From KACC-23026 sp963829575 (GTDB taxonomy: Bacteria > Bacillota > Bacilli > Bacillales > Sporolactobacillaceae), in assembly GCA_963829575.1 (NCBI GenBank), contig CAWHJF010000002.1:186001-250000 (forward strand): 64,000 nt of DNA, read 5' to 3'. The notes under the pieces are model-generated. The model saw only the letters and a list, made by a program, of their open reading frames with translations. It was not told where the DNA came from and ran no database searches. Below, one piece after another: positions 16,075 through 24,158 of the stretch; the stretch's first letter is position 1, and each line of letters starts with the position of its first letter. A program made the translations under genes and the position numbers.

Positions 16075-16536
16075 GTGGAAGATCGTCATTTTCGACATGC
16101 AATGGGGAATTTTGCAACTGGAATTACGATTGTTGCAACGGAACTAGATGATGCCATTTATGGCATGACTGCCAACGCGTTCATTTCCGTTTCTCTTGAT
16201 CCACCTTTAATTCTTGTGTCTGTTGATGAACAGGCGAGCATGCACGATAAATTGAAGCAAACAGGTCAATTTTCGGTCAGTATTTTAAATAAAGATCAAC
16301 AAGATGTTTCGATGCACTTTGCCAAACAAAAGACATTAGAATCCATTGATGGGTTGTTTGAACGCCTAGCTGGTCAGCCCGTAATCAAAGATTCACTGAC
16401 TTCCATGGCGTGTCAACTGAAAGATGCCCATCCTGCGGGCGACCATACTTTGTTTATCGGAGAAGTATTAGAACTCCAAACAGGTTCGGATCAGCCGCCC
16501 CTTACCTATTATCAAGGTAAATATGGCCAACTTTAA
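16075..16536 (+). CDS. Flavin reductase domain protein (HpaC-like)
   Basis: 153 residues from GTG 16075, placed 7 bases after AGGAGG; this start gives the family-typical MEDRHFRHAMGNFATG. Flavin_Reduct fold: NFATGITIVAT (N-terminal strand), GMTANAFISVSLDPP (flavin site) and the C-terminal GDHTLFIGEV. These enzymes reduce FMN or FAD with NAD(P)H and hand it to a partner monooxygenase such as HpaB. An HpaB-type gene lies at the right edge of this window, 47 kb away; pairing is possible but not shown. Confidence 0.85.
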   Translation: MEDRHFRHAMGNFATGITIVATELDDAIYGMTANAFISVSLDPPLILVSVDEQASMHDKLKQTGQFSVSILNKDQQDVSMHFAKQKTLESIDGLFERLAGQPVIKDSLTSMACQLKDAHPAGDHTLFIGEVLELQTGSDQPPLTYYQGKYGQL

Positions 16537-16563
16537 TTAAACATGCGAATACTGGAACATTTT

Positions 16564-16592
16564 AAGCACCCTTCAACTTCGGGTGCTTTTCG
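16564..16592 (+). terminator. Terminator after flavin reductase gene
   Basis: AAGCACCC/GGGTGCTT stem and T-run. Confidence 0.8.
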
Positions 16593-16736
16593 AATGGATT
16601 TAAACGGCCATCATTATGACTACAAGAGATAAGCACGTCAGCCTTTAAAGCATTTTTTAAATCAGTTCTGATAAAATTTTAAGGATAGGAAAGACTAGTC
16701 ATGACAAATTTTAATCAAAAAAAGGACAAACCATAC

Positions 16737-16751
16737 ATAAGCTAGACTTAT
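16737..16751 (+). promoter_or_regulatory. CcpC-type operator of aconitase gene
   Basis: ATAAGCTAGACTTAT fits the CcpC dyad ATAA-N7-TTAT exactly. Its centre is about 66 bp before the predicted transcription start, which is the place of the CcpC dyad at B. subtilis citB. CcpC is a citrate-sensing LysR repressor. Confidence 0.65.
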
Positions 16752-16774
16752 GAAGTTTGATAACATGATTGAAT

Positions 16775-16803
16775 TTTACTTATTATGCATTTTGCATTAT
16801 GAT
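16775..16803 (+). promoter_or_regulatory. Probable SigA promoter of aconitase gene
   Basis: -35 TTTACT (16775-16780) and -10 TATGAT (16798-16803) with a 17-bp spacer; start expected near 16810. A TGCA-rich inverted repeat lies within the spacer. Confidence 0.55.
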
Positions 16804-16847
16804 AGATATGTAGAATTTGAACTAGGTTTGTTAAAGGAGTGAAAGTC

Positions 16848-19580
16848 ATGTCTACATCTGTTCAAGACAGAGCGAAAAATGACGTGTATCAAGCGTTAAG
16901 TACGTTTGAAGTCAATGGTAAGACTTACAACTACTACAAACTCGATGCACTTAAACAATTTGGCGATATTGAACGCCTTCCTTATTCTATCAAAGTGTTA
17001 TTGGAATCCGTTCTCCGTCAGTACGACGGTCGCGTCATCAAAAAAGAGCATGTTGAAAACCTTGCAAAATGGGGTACAAAGGATCTCGATCCAGATGTCG
17101 ATGTTCCTTTTAATCCATCACGGATCGTCCTCCAAGACTTTACAGGGGTACCTGCAGTCGTTGACTTAGCGTCTCTACGTAAAGCTATGGCTGATATGGG
17201 CGGGGACCCACAAAAGATCAATCCTGAAAAGCCAGTTGATCTTGTGGTTGACCACTCTGTACAAGTTGACCAATACGGTTCCAACGATGCGTTAAAATAT
17301 AATATGGAACGCGAATTCGAGCGTAACATTGAACGTTACAAATTTTTAAAATGGGCTCAAAATGCGTTTGAAAACTACCGTGCGGTTCCACCAGCAACTG
17401 GTATTGTGCACCAAGTTAACTTGGAGTACCTTGCTTCTGTTGTTCACGGCATTGAAGAAAACGGTGAATACCTTGCGTTCCCTGATACTCTAGTAGGTAC
17501 AGACTCCCACACAACGATGATCAACGGTATTGGTGTACTTGGTTGGGGTGTTGGTGGTATTGAAGCTGAAGCAGGTATGCTTGGTCAGCCTTCTTACTTC
17601 CCAGTACCAGAAGTAATCGGTGTGCGCTTAATCGGTTCACTAGCGAGTGGTATTACAGCAACTGACCTTTCACTTAAAGTGACTCAAGTTTTACGTGCAG
17701 AAAAAGCGGTTGGTAAATTCGTTGAATTCTTCGGTCCTGGTATGTCTCAAATGTCTCTTGCAGACCGTGCAACGATCTCTAACATGTCTCCTGAAAACGG
17801 AGCAACAGCGACATTCTTCCCAGTAGATGAAGAGTCTTTAAATTACTTGCGCTTGACTGGTCGTAGCGAAGAACAAGTGAAGTTGGTTGAAGAATACTGC
17901 AAAGCAAACGGCTTATTCTATACACCAGATGCGAAAGACCCACGCTTCACTAAAGTGATTGAGCTTGATCTTTCCGAGATCCAACCTGCACTTTCTGGTC
18001 CTAAGCGTCCACAAGACTTAATTCTTTTAAAAGATATGAAAAAAGAATTTAACAAAGCGTTGACAACTGAACAAGGTGTACACGGTTTCGGTCTTGGTGA
18101 AGAGGAAAGTAAGAAAACGTCTACGATCTCTTATAAAGATGGCCGTACAGAAGAGTTGAAAACAGGTGACGTGGTGATTGCTGCAATCACAAGTTGTACC
18201 AATACCTCTAATCCAAGCGTTATGATCGGTGCGGGTCTTGTTGCTAAGAAAGCTGTTGAACTTGGTCTTAAAGTACCGGGTTACGTGAAAACAAGCTTAG
18301 CTCCAGGCTCTAAAGTTGTAACAGACTACCTTGAAGATGCTGGCCTTTTACCATACCTTGAGCAACTTGGATTTAACCTTGTCGGTTACGGTTGTACAAC
18401 ATGTATCGGGAACTCTGGACCGCTTCTTGATGAAATCGAGTCTGCAATCAATGTCAACGACATGACGGTTGCATCTGTTCTTTCTGGTAACCGTAACTTC
18501 GAAGGGCGTATTCACCCACTCGTTCGTGCTAACTATTTGGCTTCACCTCCATTAGTTGTCGCTTATGCACTTGCTGGATCTGTGAACTTCGACTTCGAGA
18601 ATGATTCCTTTGGTAAAGATCAAGATGGCAATGACGTGTTCTTTAAAGATCTCTGGCCTTCTACAGAAGAAATTAGTGAACTTCTGACTTCATCTGTCAA
18701 CCCAGAAATGTTTAAGAAAGAATATGGTCGTGTCTTCGAACAAAACGAGCGTTGGAACGAAATCGAAACAAGCACAGGTGAGCTTTACGATTGGGATGAT
18801 GAGTCCACGTATATCGCAAACCCACCATTCTTCGAAAACCTTAAGCCAGATCCAGACCCAGTGAAGCCATTAAATGGATTGCGTGTCATTGCGAAGCTTG
18901 GCGATTCGGTTACGACTGACCATATCTCGCCAGCTGGTGCGATTGCAAAGGGTGGGCCTGCAGGTCAATACTTGATGAGCAAAGGCGTTGAACCTCGCGA
19001 CTTTAACTCATTTGGCTCTCGTCGTGGTCACCACGATGTGATGATGCGCGGTACATTTGCGAACATTCGGATTCGCAACTTGCTCGCTCCTGGTACTGAA
19101 GGTGGTTATGCGCCTTACTGGCCAACAGGTGAAGTGCTCTCCATGTACGATGCCGCTATGAAATACAAAGAAGACGGAACAGGTCTTGTTGTAATGGCAG
19201 GTGTCGACTACGGGATGGGTTCATCTCGTGACTGGGCGGCTAAAGGAACATTCCTTCTTGGAATTAAAGCTGTTATTGCGGAAAGCTATGAAAGAATTCA
19301 CCGCAGTAATCTGGTTTGTATGGGTGTTCTCCCACTTCAATTCATTAACGGCGAAAGTGCGGATTCTCTAGGCCTAACTGGTAAAGAGACTCTTGACATC
19401 CAAGTTGATGACAATGTAAAGCCACGTGATGTTGTGAAAGTTACAGCAACTGACGAAGATGGCAACACGAAAGAATTTGAAGTACTTGCTCGTTTCGATA
19501 GCGAAGTTGAAATTGACTACTACCGTAACGGTGGGATCCTTCAAACCGTTCTCCTTAAGAAATTCAAAGAAAGCAAATAA
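16848..19580 (+). CDS. acnA: Aconitate hydratase (CitB/AcnA type)
   Basis: 910 residues from ATG 16848, after AAAGGAG; full length for the AcnA/IRP family. It interconverts citrate and isocitrate in the TCA cycle and, without its cluster, can act as an RNA-binding regulator. The [4Fe-4S] ligands are C450 (SCTNTSNP) and C516/C519 (GCTTCIGN). The swivel domain near the C terminus (GSSRDWAAKG) is intact. Codon use is markedly more biased than in neighbours, as expected for an abundant enzyme. Control by CcpC is suggested by the upstream dyad. Monocistronic, with a strong terminator. Confidence 0.97.
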   Translation: MSTSVQDRAKNDVYQALSTFEVNGKTYNYYKLDALKQFGDIERLPYSIKVLLESVLRQYDGRVIKKEHVENLAKWGTKDLDPDVDVPFNPSRIVLQDFTGVPAVVDLASLRKAMADMGGDPQKINPEKPVDLVVDHSVQVDQYGSNDALKYNMEREFERNIERYKFLKWAQNAFENYRAVPPATGIVHQVNLEYLASVVHGIEENGEYLAFPDTLVGTDSHTTMINGIGVLGWGVGGIEAEAGMLGQPSYFPVPEVIGVRLIGSLASGITATDLSLKVTQVLRAEKAVGKFVEFFGPGMSQMSLADRATISNMSPENGATATFFPVDEESLNYLRLTGRSEEQVKLVEEYCKANGLFYTPDAKDPRFTKVIELDLSEIQPALSGPKRPQDLILLKDMKKEFNKALTTEQGVHGFGLGEEESKKTSTISYKDGRTEELKTGDVVIAAITSCTNTSNPSVMIGAGLVAKKAVELGLKVPGYVKTSLAPGSKVVTDYLEDAGLLPYLEQLGFNLVGYGCTTCIGNSGPLLDEIESAINVNDMTVASVLSGNRNFEGRIHPLVRANYLASPPLVVAYALAGSVNFDFENDSFGKDQDGNDVFFKDLWPSTEEISELLTSSVNPEMFKKEYGRVFEQNERWNEIETSTGELYDWDDESTYIANPPFFENLKPDPDPVKPLNGLRVIAKLGDSVTTDHISPAGAIAKGGPAGQYLMSKGVEPRDFNSFGSRRGHHDVMMRGTFANIRIRNLLAPGTEGGYAPYWPTGEVLSMYDAAMKYKEDGTGLVVMAGVDYGMGSSRDWAAKGTFLLGIKAVIAESYERIHRSNLVCMGVLPLQFINGESADSLGLTGKETLDIQVDDNVKPRDVVKVTATDEDGNTKEFEVLARFDSEVEIDYYRNGGILQTVLLKKFKESK

Positions 19581-19587
19581 TAGTAAG

Positions 19588-19626
19588 CAAAAACGCCTAC
19601 TGACCTTATGTCAGCAGGCGTTTTTT
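19588..19626 (+). terminator. Terminator of acnA
   Basis: Interrupted stem AACGCCTACTGAC / GTCAGCAGGCGTT with six T. Confidence 0.9.
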
Positions 19627-19648
19627 ATGTATTTTCTCTTTTGACGAT

Positions 19649-20146
19649 TTATTCTTCTTGTTCTTTTGAGAAGAGAAGTTTAATTGACATATAAATACCG
19701 TACACGGAGACAAGAATAAGGATAATGGCAAAAACCATCATTAGCCAACTGAGATTGACACCATTTATATAGCCGCGGTGAAGTTGTTGCATAAACCCGC
19801 TCAAGGTATTTCCACTTCCATTTCGTGCCATGGCAAAGTTCCTTCGACTGAAACCTTGAGATCTGTTGCCTGTAGTGGGTGGGTTTGAATGAGACGCAGC
19901 ATAACCACCCGACTGTGTATTGCCATTTCCAGATGGAAACGCACCTTGGGAAGAATTGGTATTCGAGTTCCCTTGATTAAACGACGGGTAACTGCCATGT
20001 TTGAAATTCTGCATGTTGAACTGGGGTTGGGCCTGTCCACCAAACCATTGTGGTTTTTCTGTGATCAGGCCCGTGACTGATTCAAAAAGAATACTAATAG
20101 AACTGATTAGGCTGACCCAAAGAAAAAGTTTCGGTTGTCTTTTCAC
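19649..20146 (-). CDS. Membrane protein with low-complexity Asn/Gly/Ser loop
   Basis: 165 residues, GTG start 8 bases after GGAGG. One hydrophobic segment at about 7-27 and another at 133-158 enclose an outside loop of about 100 residues very rich in N, Q, G and S (SFNQGNSNTNSSQGAFPSGN and similar). The layout is of a two-pass protein with a disordered extracytoplasmic loop. Family not recognised. The gene is convergent with acnA. Confidence 0.6.
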   Translation of the reverse strand: MKRQPKLFLWVSLISSISILFESVTGLITEKPQWFGGQAQPQFNMQNFKHGSYPSFNQGNSNTNSSQGAFPSGNGNTQSGGYAASHSNPPTTGNRSQGFSRRNFAMARNGSGNTLSGFMQQLHRGYINGVNLSWLMMVFAIILILVSVYGIYMSIKLLFSKEQEE

Positions 20147-20443
20147 CTGTTATGCCTCCATTAATTGGAATCGTTTCACACCCATTATATTAAATTTTAT
20201 TTCTTAACAAATGATTAATTTTTCTATGGGACAGCCTAGGTTATGTTAAACATGCAGGTCTTTTTTATAAACCATTGAGGAGTTCTCCTAACGGGTTCCA
20301 TTTTGCGTGAGAAGACTTAAAATACTAGTTAACAAATGCCAAACAAGTGACATGTGGATTTGACTTAGAGATTACTTTAACCGGTATACTAACAAATATA
20401 AAAAATATTTAGTAATAAAAACAAACTAGTAGGAGGAAATGAA

Positions 20444-21214
20444 ATGAAGACATATACCGTTATTACAGGTGCAAGTTCTGGGATTGGTTATGAAACCGCA
20501 CTTGCTTTTGCTGCTCGTGGAAAAAATTTAATTATTGTGGCACGTAGAACGGAGGCGCTCGAAAGACTTAAATTAGAAATCACGAAAGTCCATTCTGAAT
20601 TGGATGTCATAATAAAAATAGTTGATTTATCTGATACGAAAAATGTGTATACATTATATGAGGAATTAAAAGAATACGAAATTGAAACTTGGATTAACAA
20701 TGCAGGATTTGGAAATTTCGCATCAGTTGGGGAACAAAATTTAACTAAAATTGAAGCAATGCTGAATTTAAATATAGAGGCTTTAACTATTTTCACTTCT
20801 CTTTATGTACGAGATTATTCGACTGTTGAAGGCACGCAAATCATTAACGTTTCTTCAGGTGGTGGGTACACAATTATTGGAAATGCCATCACATATTGCG
20901 CGTCTAAATTCTATGTAAGTGCGTTTACTGAAGGCCTTGCACATGAATTAAAAAAACAAGGGGCAAGCATGCAAGCAAAAGTATTAGCTCCTGCTGCAAC
21001 TGAAACTGAATTTGCAAAAGTATCGAGTGACTTGGAGGAAAATGTTAAATTCGAAGGAATGCTGCCGAAATATCATACTGCTAAAGAAATGGCTGGATTT
21101 ATGCTTGATCTTTACGATAGCGAAAAAGTCGTTGGAATTGTCGATGGTCTTACGTATGAATTTCAATTAAAGGATCCGATTTACCCTTATGCCGATCGAA
21201 TGAGAAACGAATAA
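20444..21214 (+). CDS. Short-chain dehydrogenase (DltE/YdfG-like SDR)
   Basis: 256-residue classical SDR: cofactor motif GASSGIG at 9-15, NNAG at 85-88, and the catalytic set S138, Y151, K155. The short-loop form with NVSSGGGY resembles the SDR group that includes YqjQ/DltE-like proteins of Bacillus. The preference is probably NADP(H), as basic residues (ARR) follow the second strand. TAGGAGG lies ahead of ATG 20444. Base composition is more AT-rich than the neighbouring acnA, which may hint at separate origin. Monocistronic. Confidence 0.82.
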   Translation: MKTYTVITGASSGIGYETALAFAARGKNLIIVARRTEALERLKLEITKVHSELDVIIKIVDLSDTKNVYTLYEELKEYEIETWINNAGFGNFASVGEQNLTKIEAMLNLNIEALTIFTSLYVRDYSTVEGTQIINVSSGGGYTIIGNAITYCASKFYVSAFTEGLAHELKKQGASMQAKVLAPAATETEFAKVSSDLEENVKFEGMLPKYHTAKEMAGFMLDLYDSEKVVGIVDGLTYEFQLKDPIYPYADRMRNE

Positions 21215-21550
21215 GATGGTTTGATGGGCATTCCTTCTGCTTTTCGTTAATAAACAGGGTTTTATTTTAAAAATGTATGTCGTATACGTGATCATGATCT
21301 AAAACCAAATAGCTTTAAATAAGTAAGGGATCGAACATATTAGCCATGACTAGATGTTTGATCCCTTTTGAAATTTTTCTATTTGATTTTGGAAAGAAGA
21401 TAAAATCTAGATCCAAACTTAGGTTTAGTTTAGAATAATTTAAGTAACGAAATTGGATATATATGTTAATATTGTGAATATTTGCACTTTTGACAAAAAT
21501 GAAGAATAAGGCATTAAGAGTTATTTTAATAGTGATATGGGAGGAGTTGA
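21215..21550. other. Intergenic region with one terminator
   Basis: No gene seen. A hairpin with arms AAGGGATC and GATCCCTT (21325-21369) and a T-run is probably the SDR terminator. The AT-rich remainder may hold the promoter of the small gene at 21551. Confidence 0.5.
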
Positions 21551-21787
21551 ATGAAAAGATCAGCAGGCGTTTCCTTGATCCGTCATTTTTCTTTGAAGGA
21601 TTATATATTGGCAGTATCTATATTTTACTTAGCGATTAGTATAGTTATGGGGAGTTGGTTGGTTTCTAGAGGATTGAGTTCTAAACAAAAGCGTTCAAAT
21701 GTTACAACTTCTACGCCACACAAACTTCTTACTCTGCGACAGGTTTCAATTTATTTAAGCTTTTATGTGTCAACCTTAAACAAATAG
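21551..21787 (+). CDS. Small hypothetical membrane protein
   Basis: 78 residues with a strong ribosome site (GGGAGGAG) before ATG 21551. One hydrophobic segment at about 19-38 (ILAVSIFYLAISIVMGSWLV) is followed by a basic tail. No family recognised; the C-terminal 35 residues look random, so it might be a truncated gene. Confidence 0.4.
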   Translation: MKRSAGVSLIRHFSLKDYILAVSIFYLAISIVMGSWLVSRGLSSKQKRSNVTTSTPHKLLTLRQVSIYLSFYVSTLNK

Positions 21788-21857
21788 GTCTTTTTACCTT
21801 GTGAAAGATGAAAGAGAAACGTTCATGCAAGACACAAATGGTCGCGCCTTCAATGTA

Positions 21858-21889
21858 AGACGACTCGATCTGAAAAAATCGAGTCGTCT
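21858..21889. terminator. Perfect 12-bp hairpin
   Basis: AGACGACTCGAT and its exact complement around an 8-nt A-rich loop, in the gap between the small membrane gene and the hydrolase pseudogene. No T-run on either side, so its action as a terminator is uncertain. Confidence 0.45.
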
Positions 21890-21981
21890 ATTGGTTGTTG
21901 ATAAGGAGGTGCTCTGGGCTGCGAATGGAAAGATTCCCTCGCTAAACTGAACTGGTTTGGATTTCCCTTCAAGGGTTTTAT

Positions 21982-22678
21982 CTAACGGATGATTCTATTG
22001 AGCACTTGAGAGAGTTCATCTGGCATGGAGTGATTGGCATTGTGACCTGTGGGCAACTCATAATATGGCCACCCTTGAGCCTTGGCCGTTTGCGCACACG
22101 TTTCAATGGGTTCGTAGACCGGGTTGTTCCCACGCTCAGTACATGCGATATAGCTTTTCTTAAGAATGTTCCACGCTTCAAGATTGTTAATAATAAGCTT
22201 TTGGTAAAAAGTTTGAAGTGGGATGGGCGACATGGCGCGGATCGGATTCCTCTTCTGAATAGAAGGGAATCTTCCAGCCGTCGCCTAACTGATTACTTAG
22301 ACTCGTGAACTGGTCGATAACAGGCGATTCACCAAAAAGATCTACAAGAGATTCCCCGTTTTTAGGAACAAAGGCGTCGATGTAAATAAGCTCAGATAAC
22401 CGGTTTGGTATTCGATCCGCCACCCCCGTAATGATAGCCCCACCATAACTATGTCCAACGAGCACCACCTTATCTAACGCTTCAAAAAGACACACGTTTA
22501 CAATGTCTTGGATATGTGTGTCTAAGTCAATAGCCGGGTTTCCTAAATGCACGCGCTCACCTAAACCCGTTAAACTTGGGGTGTAGACATGATGGCCTTT
22601 TTCCCTAAGAAGATTAGCCACGTCTTGCCAATACCAGCCACCATCCCAAGCACCGTGACAAATAACAAATGTTGCCAT
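21982..22678 (-). pseudogene. Alpha/beta hydrolase, frameshifted
   Basis: Esterase-like alpha/beta hydrolase split over two frames. The first part (22678 to about 22187) starts MATFVICHGAWDGG and has the nucleophile elbow VGHSYGGA and the acid region; it then runs out of frame after VAHP. The second part (about 22233 to 21982) supplies LQTFYQKLI and the C terminus with the catalytic His in LPTGHNANHSMPDEL. One extra or missing base near 22215-22220 explains the break. All three catalytic elements survive across the two frames, so the lesion is recent or a read error. It follows an MFS gene with an 11-bp gap. Confidence 0.8.
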
Positions 22679-22689
22679 TTTGTTTCCTC

Positions 22690-23898
22690 CTAAATAGATT
22701 GCGATTTAAATCGATTGAATACGGTGAAAATAAAAGCAACGGCTGCTAGAATTGCGGTTAAAATGAAAACGTCGGGTACGGATGCCCATTCCGCAACTTT
22801 ACCTGCAACAAGCGGACCAAGAAAAATGCCGCCCGCATAAAGCGATTGGTAATACCCCATTCCAGCCATTTTAATGCCAGGAGGGGTGACTTTGACAACT
22901 AACCCCAATAGAATAGGTAGACAAAACCCGAGCAATAGACCCACTCCAAAATGTAAGAGGCAAAGCATAACTAAAGTATGGGCAAATGGGATGGCAAATA
23001 AAATCGGAACTAAGCCTAATGTGCTGAAAATAAGGAGTAACCGATTGACGCGCTCGCTTAAAGGAAAGAACGAGAGTAAAAGAGACGAGAGTGTATGCGG
23101 AATGAAAAAAGCGGCCACTAGCCAATCGAGAGCCGGTCCCGTGATTCCAAGTTGTTCGGCATAAATCGGTGAAAATCCAAAAATGGTAATAAACAAAATA
23201 GAATGTGTTAAAAAGGATAACAAAGTGACCACATTCAATCGTTTGTTTTGAAAGGTTTGAACAAAGATAGCGCCAATGGAATGGTCTCTCATATGTTGAC
23301 TTTCCGTTTCATCTTCGTGGATTTCTTTTAAAATAAAAACGAGTAAAAGACCGATAAGCGACGCAGCAGTTCCAACCCAAAATGGGAAGTGCCAGCCAAA
23401 TTGATGGATCAAAACACTACAGAGCATCATGCTAATAAACTGAGCAAAGACCGTTAAGAATTGAATCAAGCTCATTGCTTGCGACGCCCGCTCTTCGGTG
23501 AAATATCGAGAATAAAGGATGGTTGCGGTCACCCACATAGAAGCCGTAATGCCGGCCAAGAGCCGAGCGAGTAAAATCGCAAAGAACGAATCAAAAAAGA
23601 CAAATAATACCCCACTGATAAACGCCGTTAAAAAACCCATAGCCAGTAGAAGTTTTTGTTGCCCCTTTAGAAGACTAGCAAATAAACCAAGTGGAAGTCG
23701 GAGGATAATTTGAGAGATGCCATAGCTCCCAAGAATCACGCCAATTGAAGATAAAGAGAGCCCAATTTTATTTAAGTACACGCCGAATTCCGGAACATAG
23801 ATGTAAATGGAAAACCAAAAACAAAACACAACGAGCTGAAAAGCAATATGATCTTTTACAGTCACGCGTGTCTGAGTTGTCTGAATCGCTTCAGTCAT
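22690..23898 (-). CDS. MFS transporter
   Basis: 402 residues from ATG 23898, which follows GGGGAGG; twelve membrane helices. Major facilitator layout with a charged central loop (LKEIHEDETESQHMRD) near residue 200 and the motif-A-like region LGLFASLLKGQQKLLL after helix 2. It is the first gene of a two-gene unit with the frameshifted hydrolase. Substrate is unknown; sugar efflux or drug export are the common roles of this branch. Confidence 0.82.
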   Translation of the reverse strand: MTEAIQTTQTRVTVKDHIAFQLVVFCFWFSIYIYVPEFGVYLNKIGLSLSSIGVILGSYGISQIILRLPLGLFASLLKGQQKLLLAMGFLTAFISGVLFVFFDSFFAILLARLLAGITASMWVTATILYSRYFTEERASQAMSLIQFLTVFAQFISMMLCSVLIHQFGWHFPFWVGTAASLIGLLLVFILKEIHEDETESQHMRDHSIGAIFVQTFQNKRLNVVTLLSFLTHSILFITIFGFSPIYAEQLGITGPALDWLVAAFFIPHTLSSLLLSFFPLSERVNRLLLIFSTLGLVPILFAIPFAHTLVMLCLLHFGVGLLLGFCLPILLGLVVKVTPPGIKMAGMGYYQSLYAGGIFLGPLVAGKVAEWASVPDVFILTAILAAVAFIFTVFNRFKSQSI

Positions 23899-24158
23899 CG
23901 AATCCCTCCCCAAGATGTCTGTTATAACTATACCTTTACTTGGGAGGAAATGACACTAGATTTAGGGAGCCATAAAATAGAACTAGCTTTCTTTTTTTAA
24001 CCTGATATAATTTCATCAATCCATATAAATAACTCGTTTTAAGGCGATGCCTAACAGAAGATAAGGGATGATCAAAAAAGACTATTAAAAGTAAGGTTGA
24101 TTCTAGAAGAGAAGCTTGAAGCGTGTTAAACATCTTGAGAAAAATTGAGGGGAATCTT

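Noticed and set aside
22006..22308. 100-codon plus-strand frame
   Set aside because: Antisense to the alpha/beta hydrolase pseudogene, with no ribosome site.
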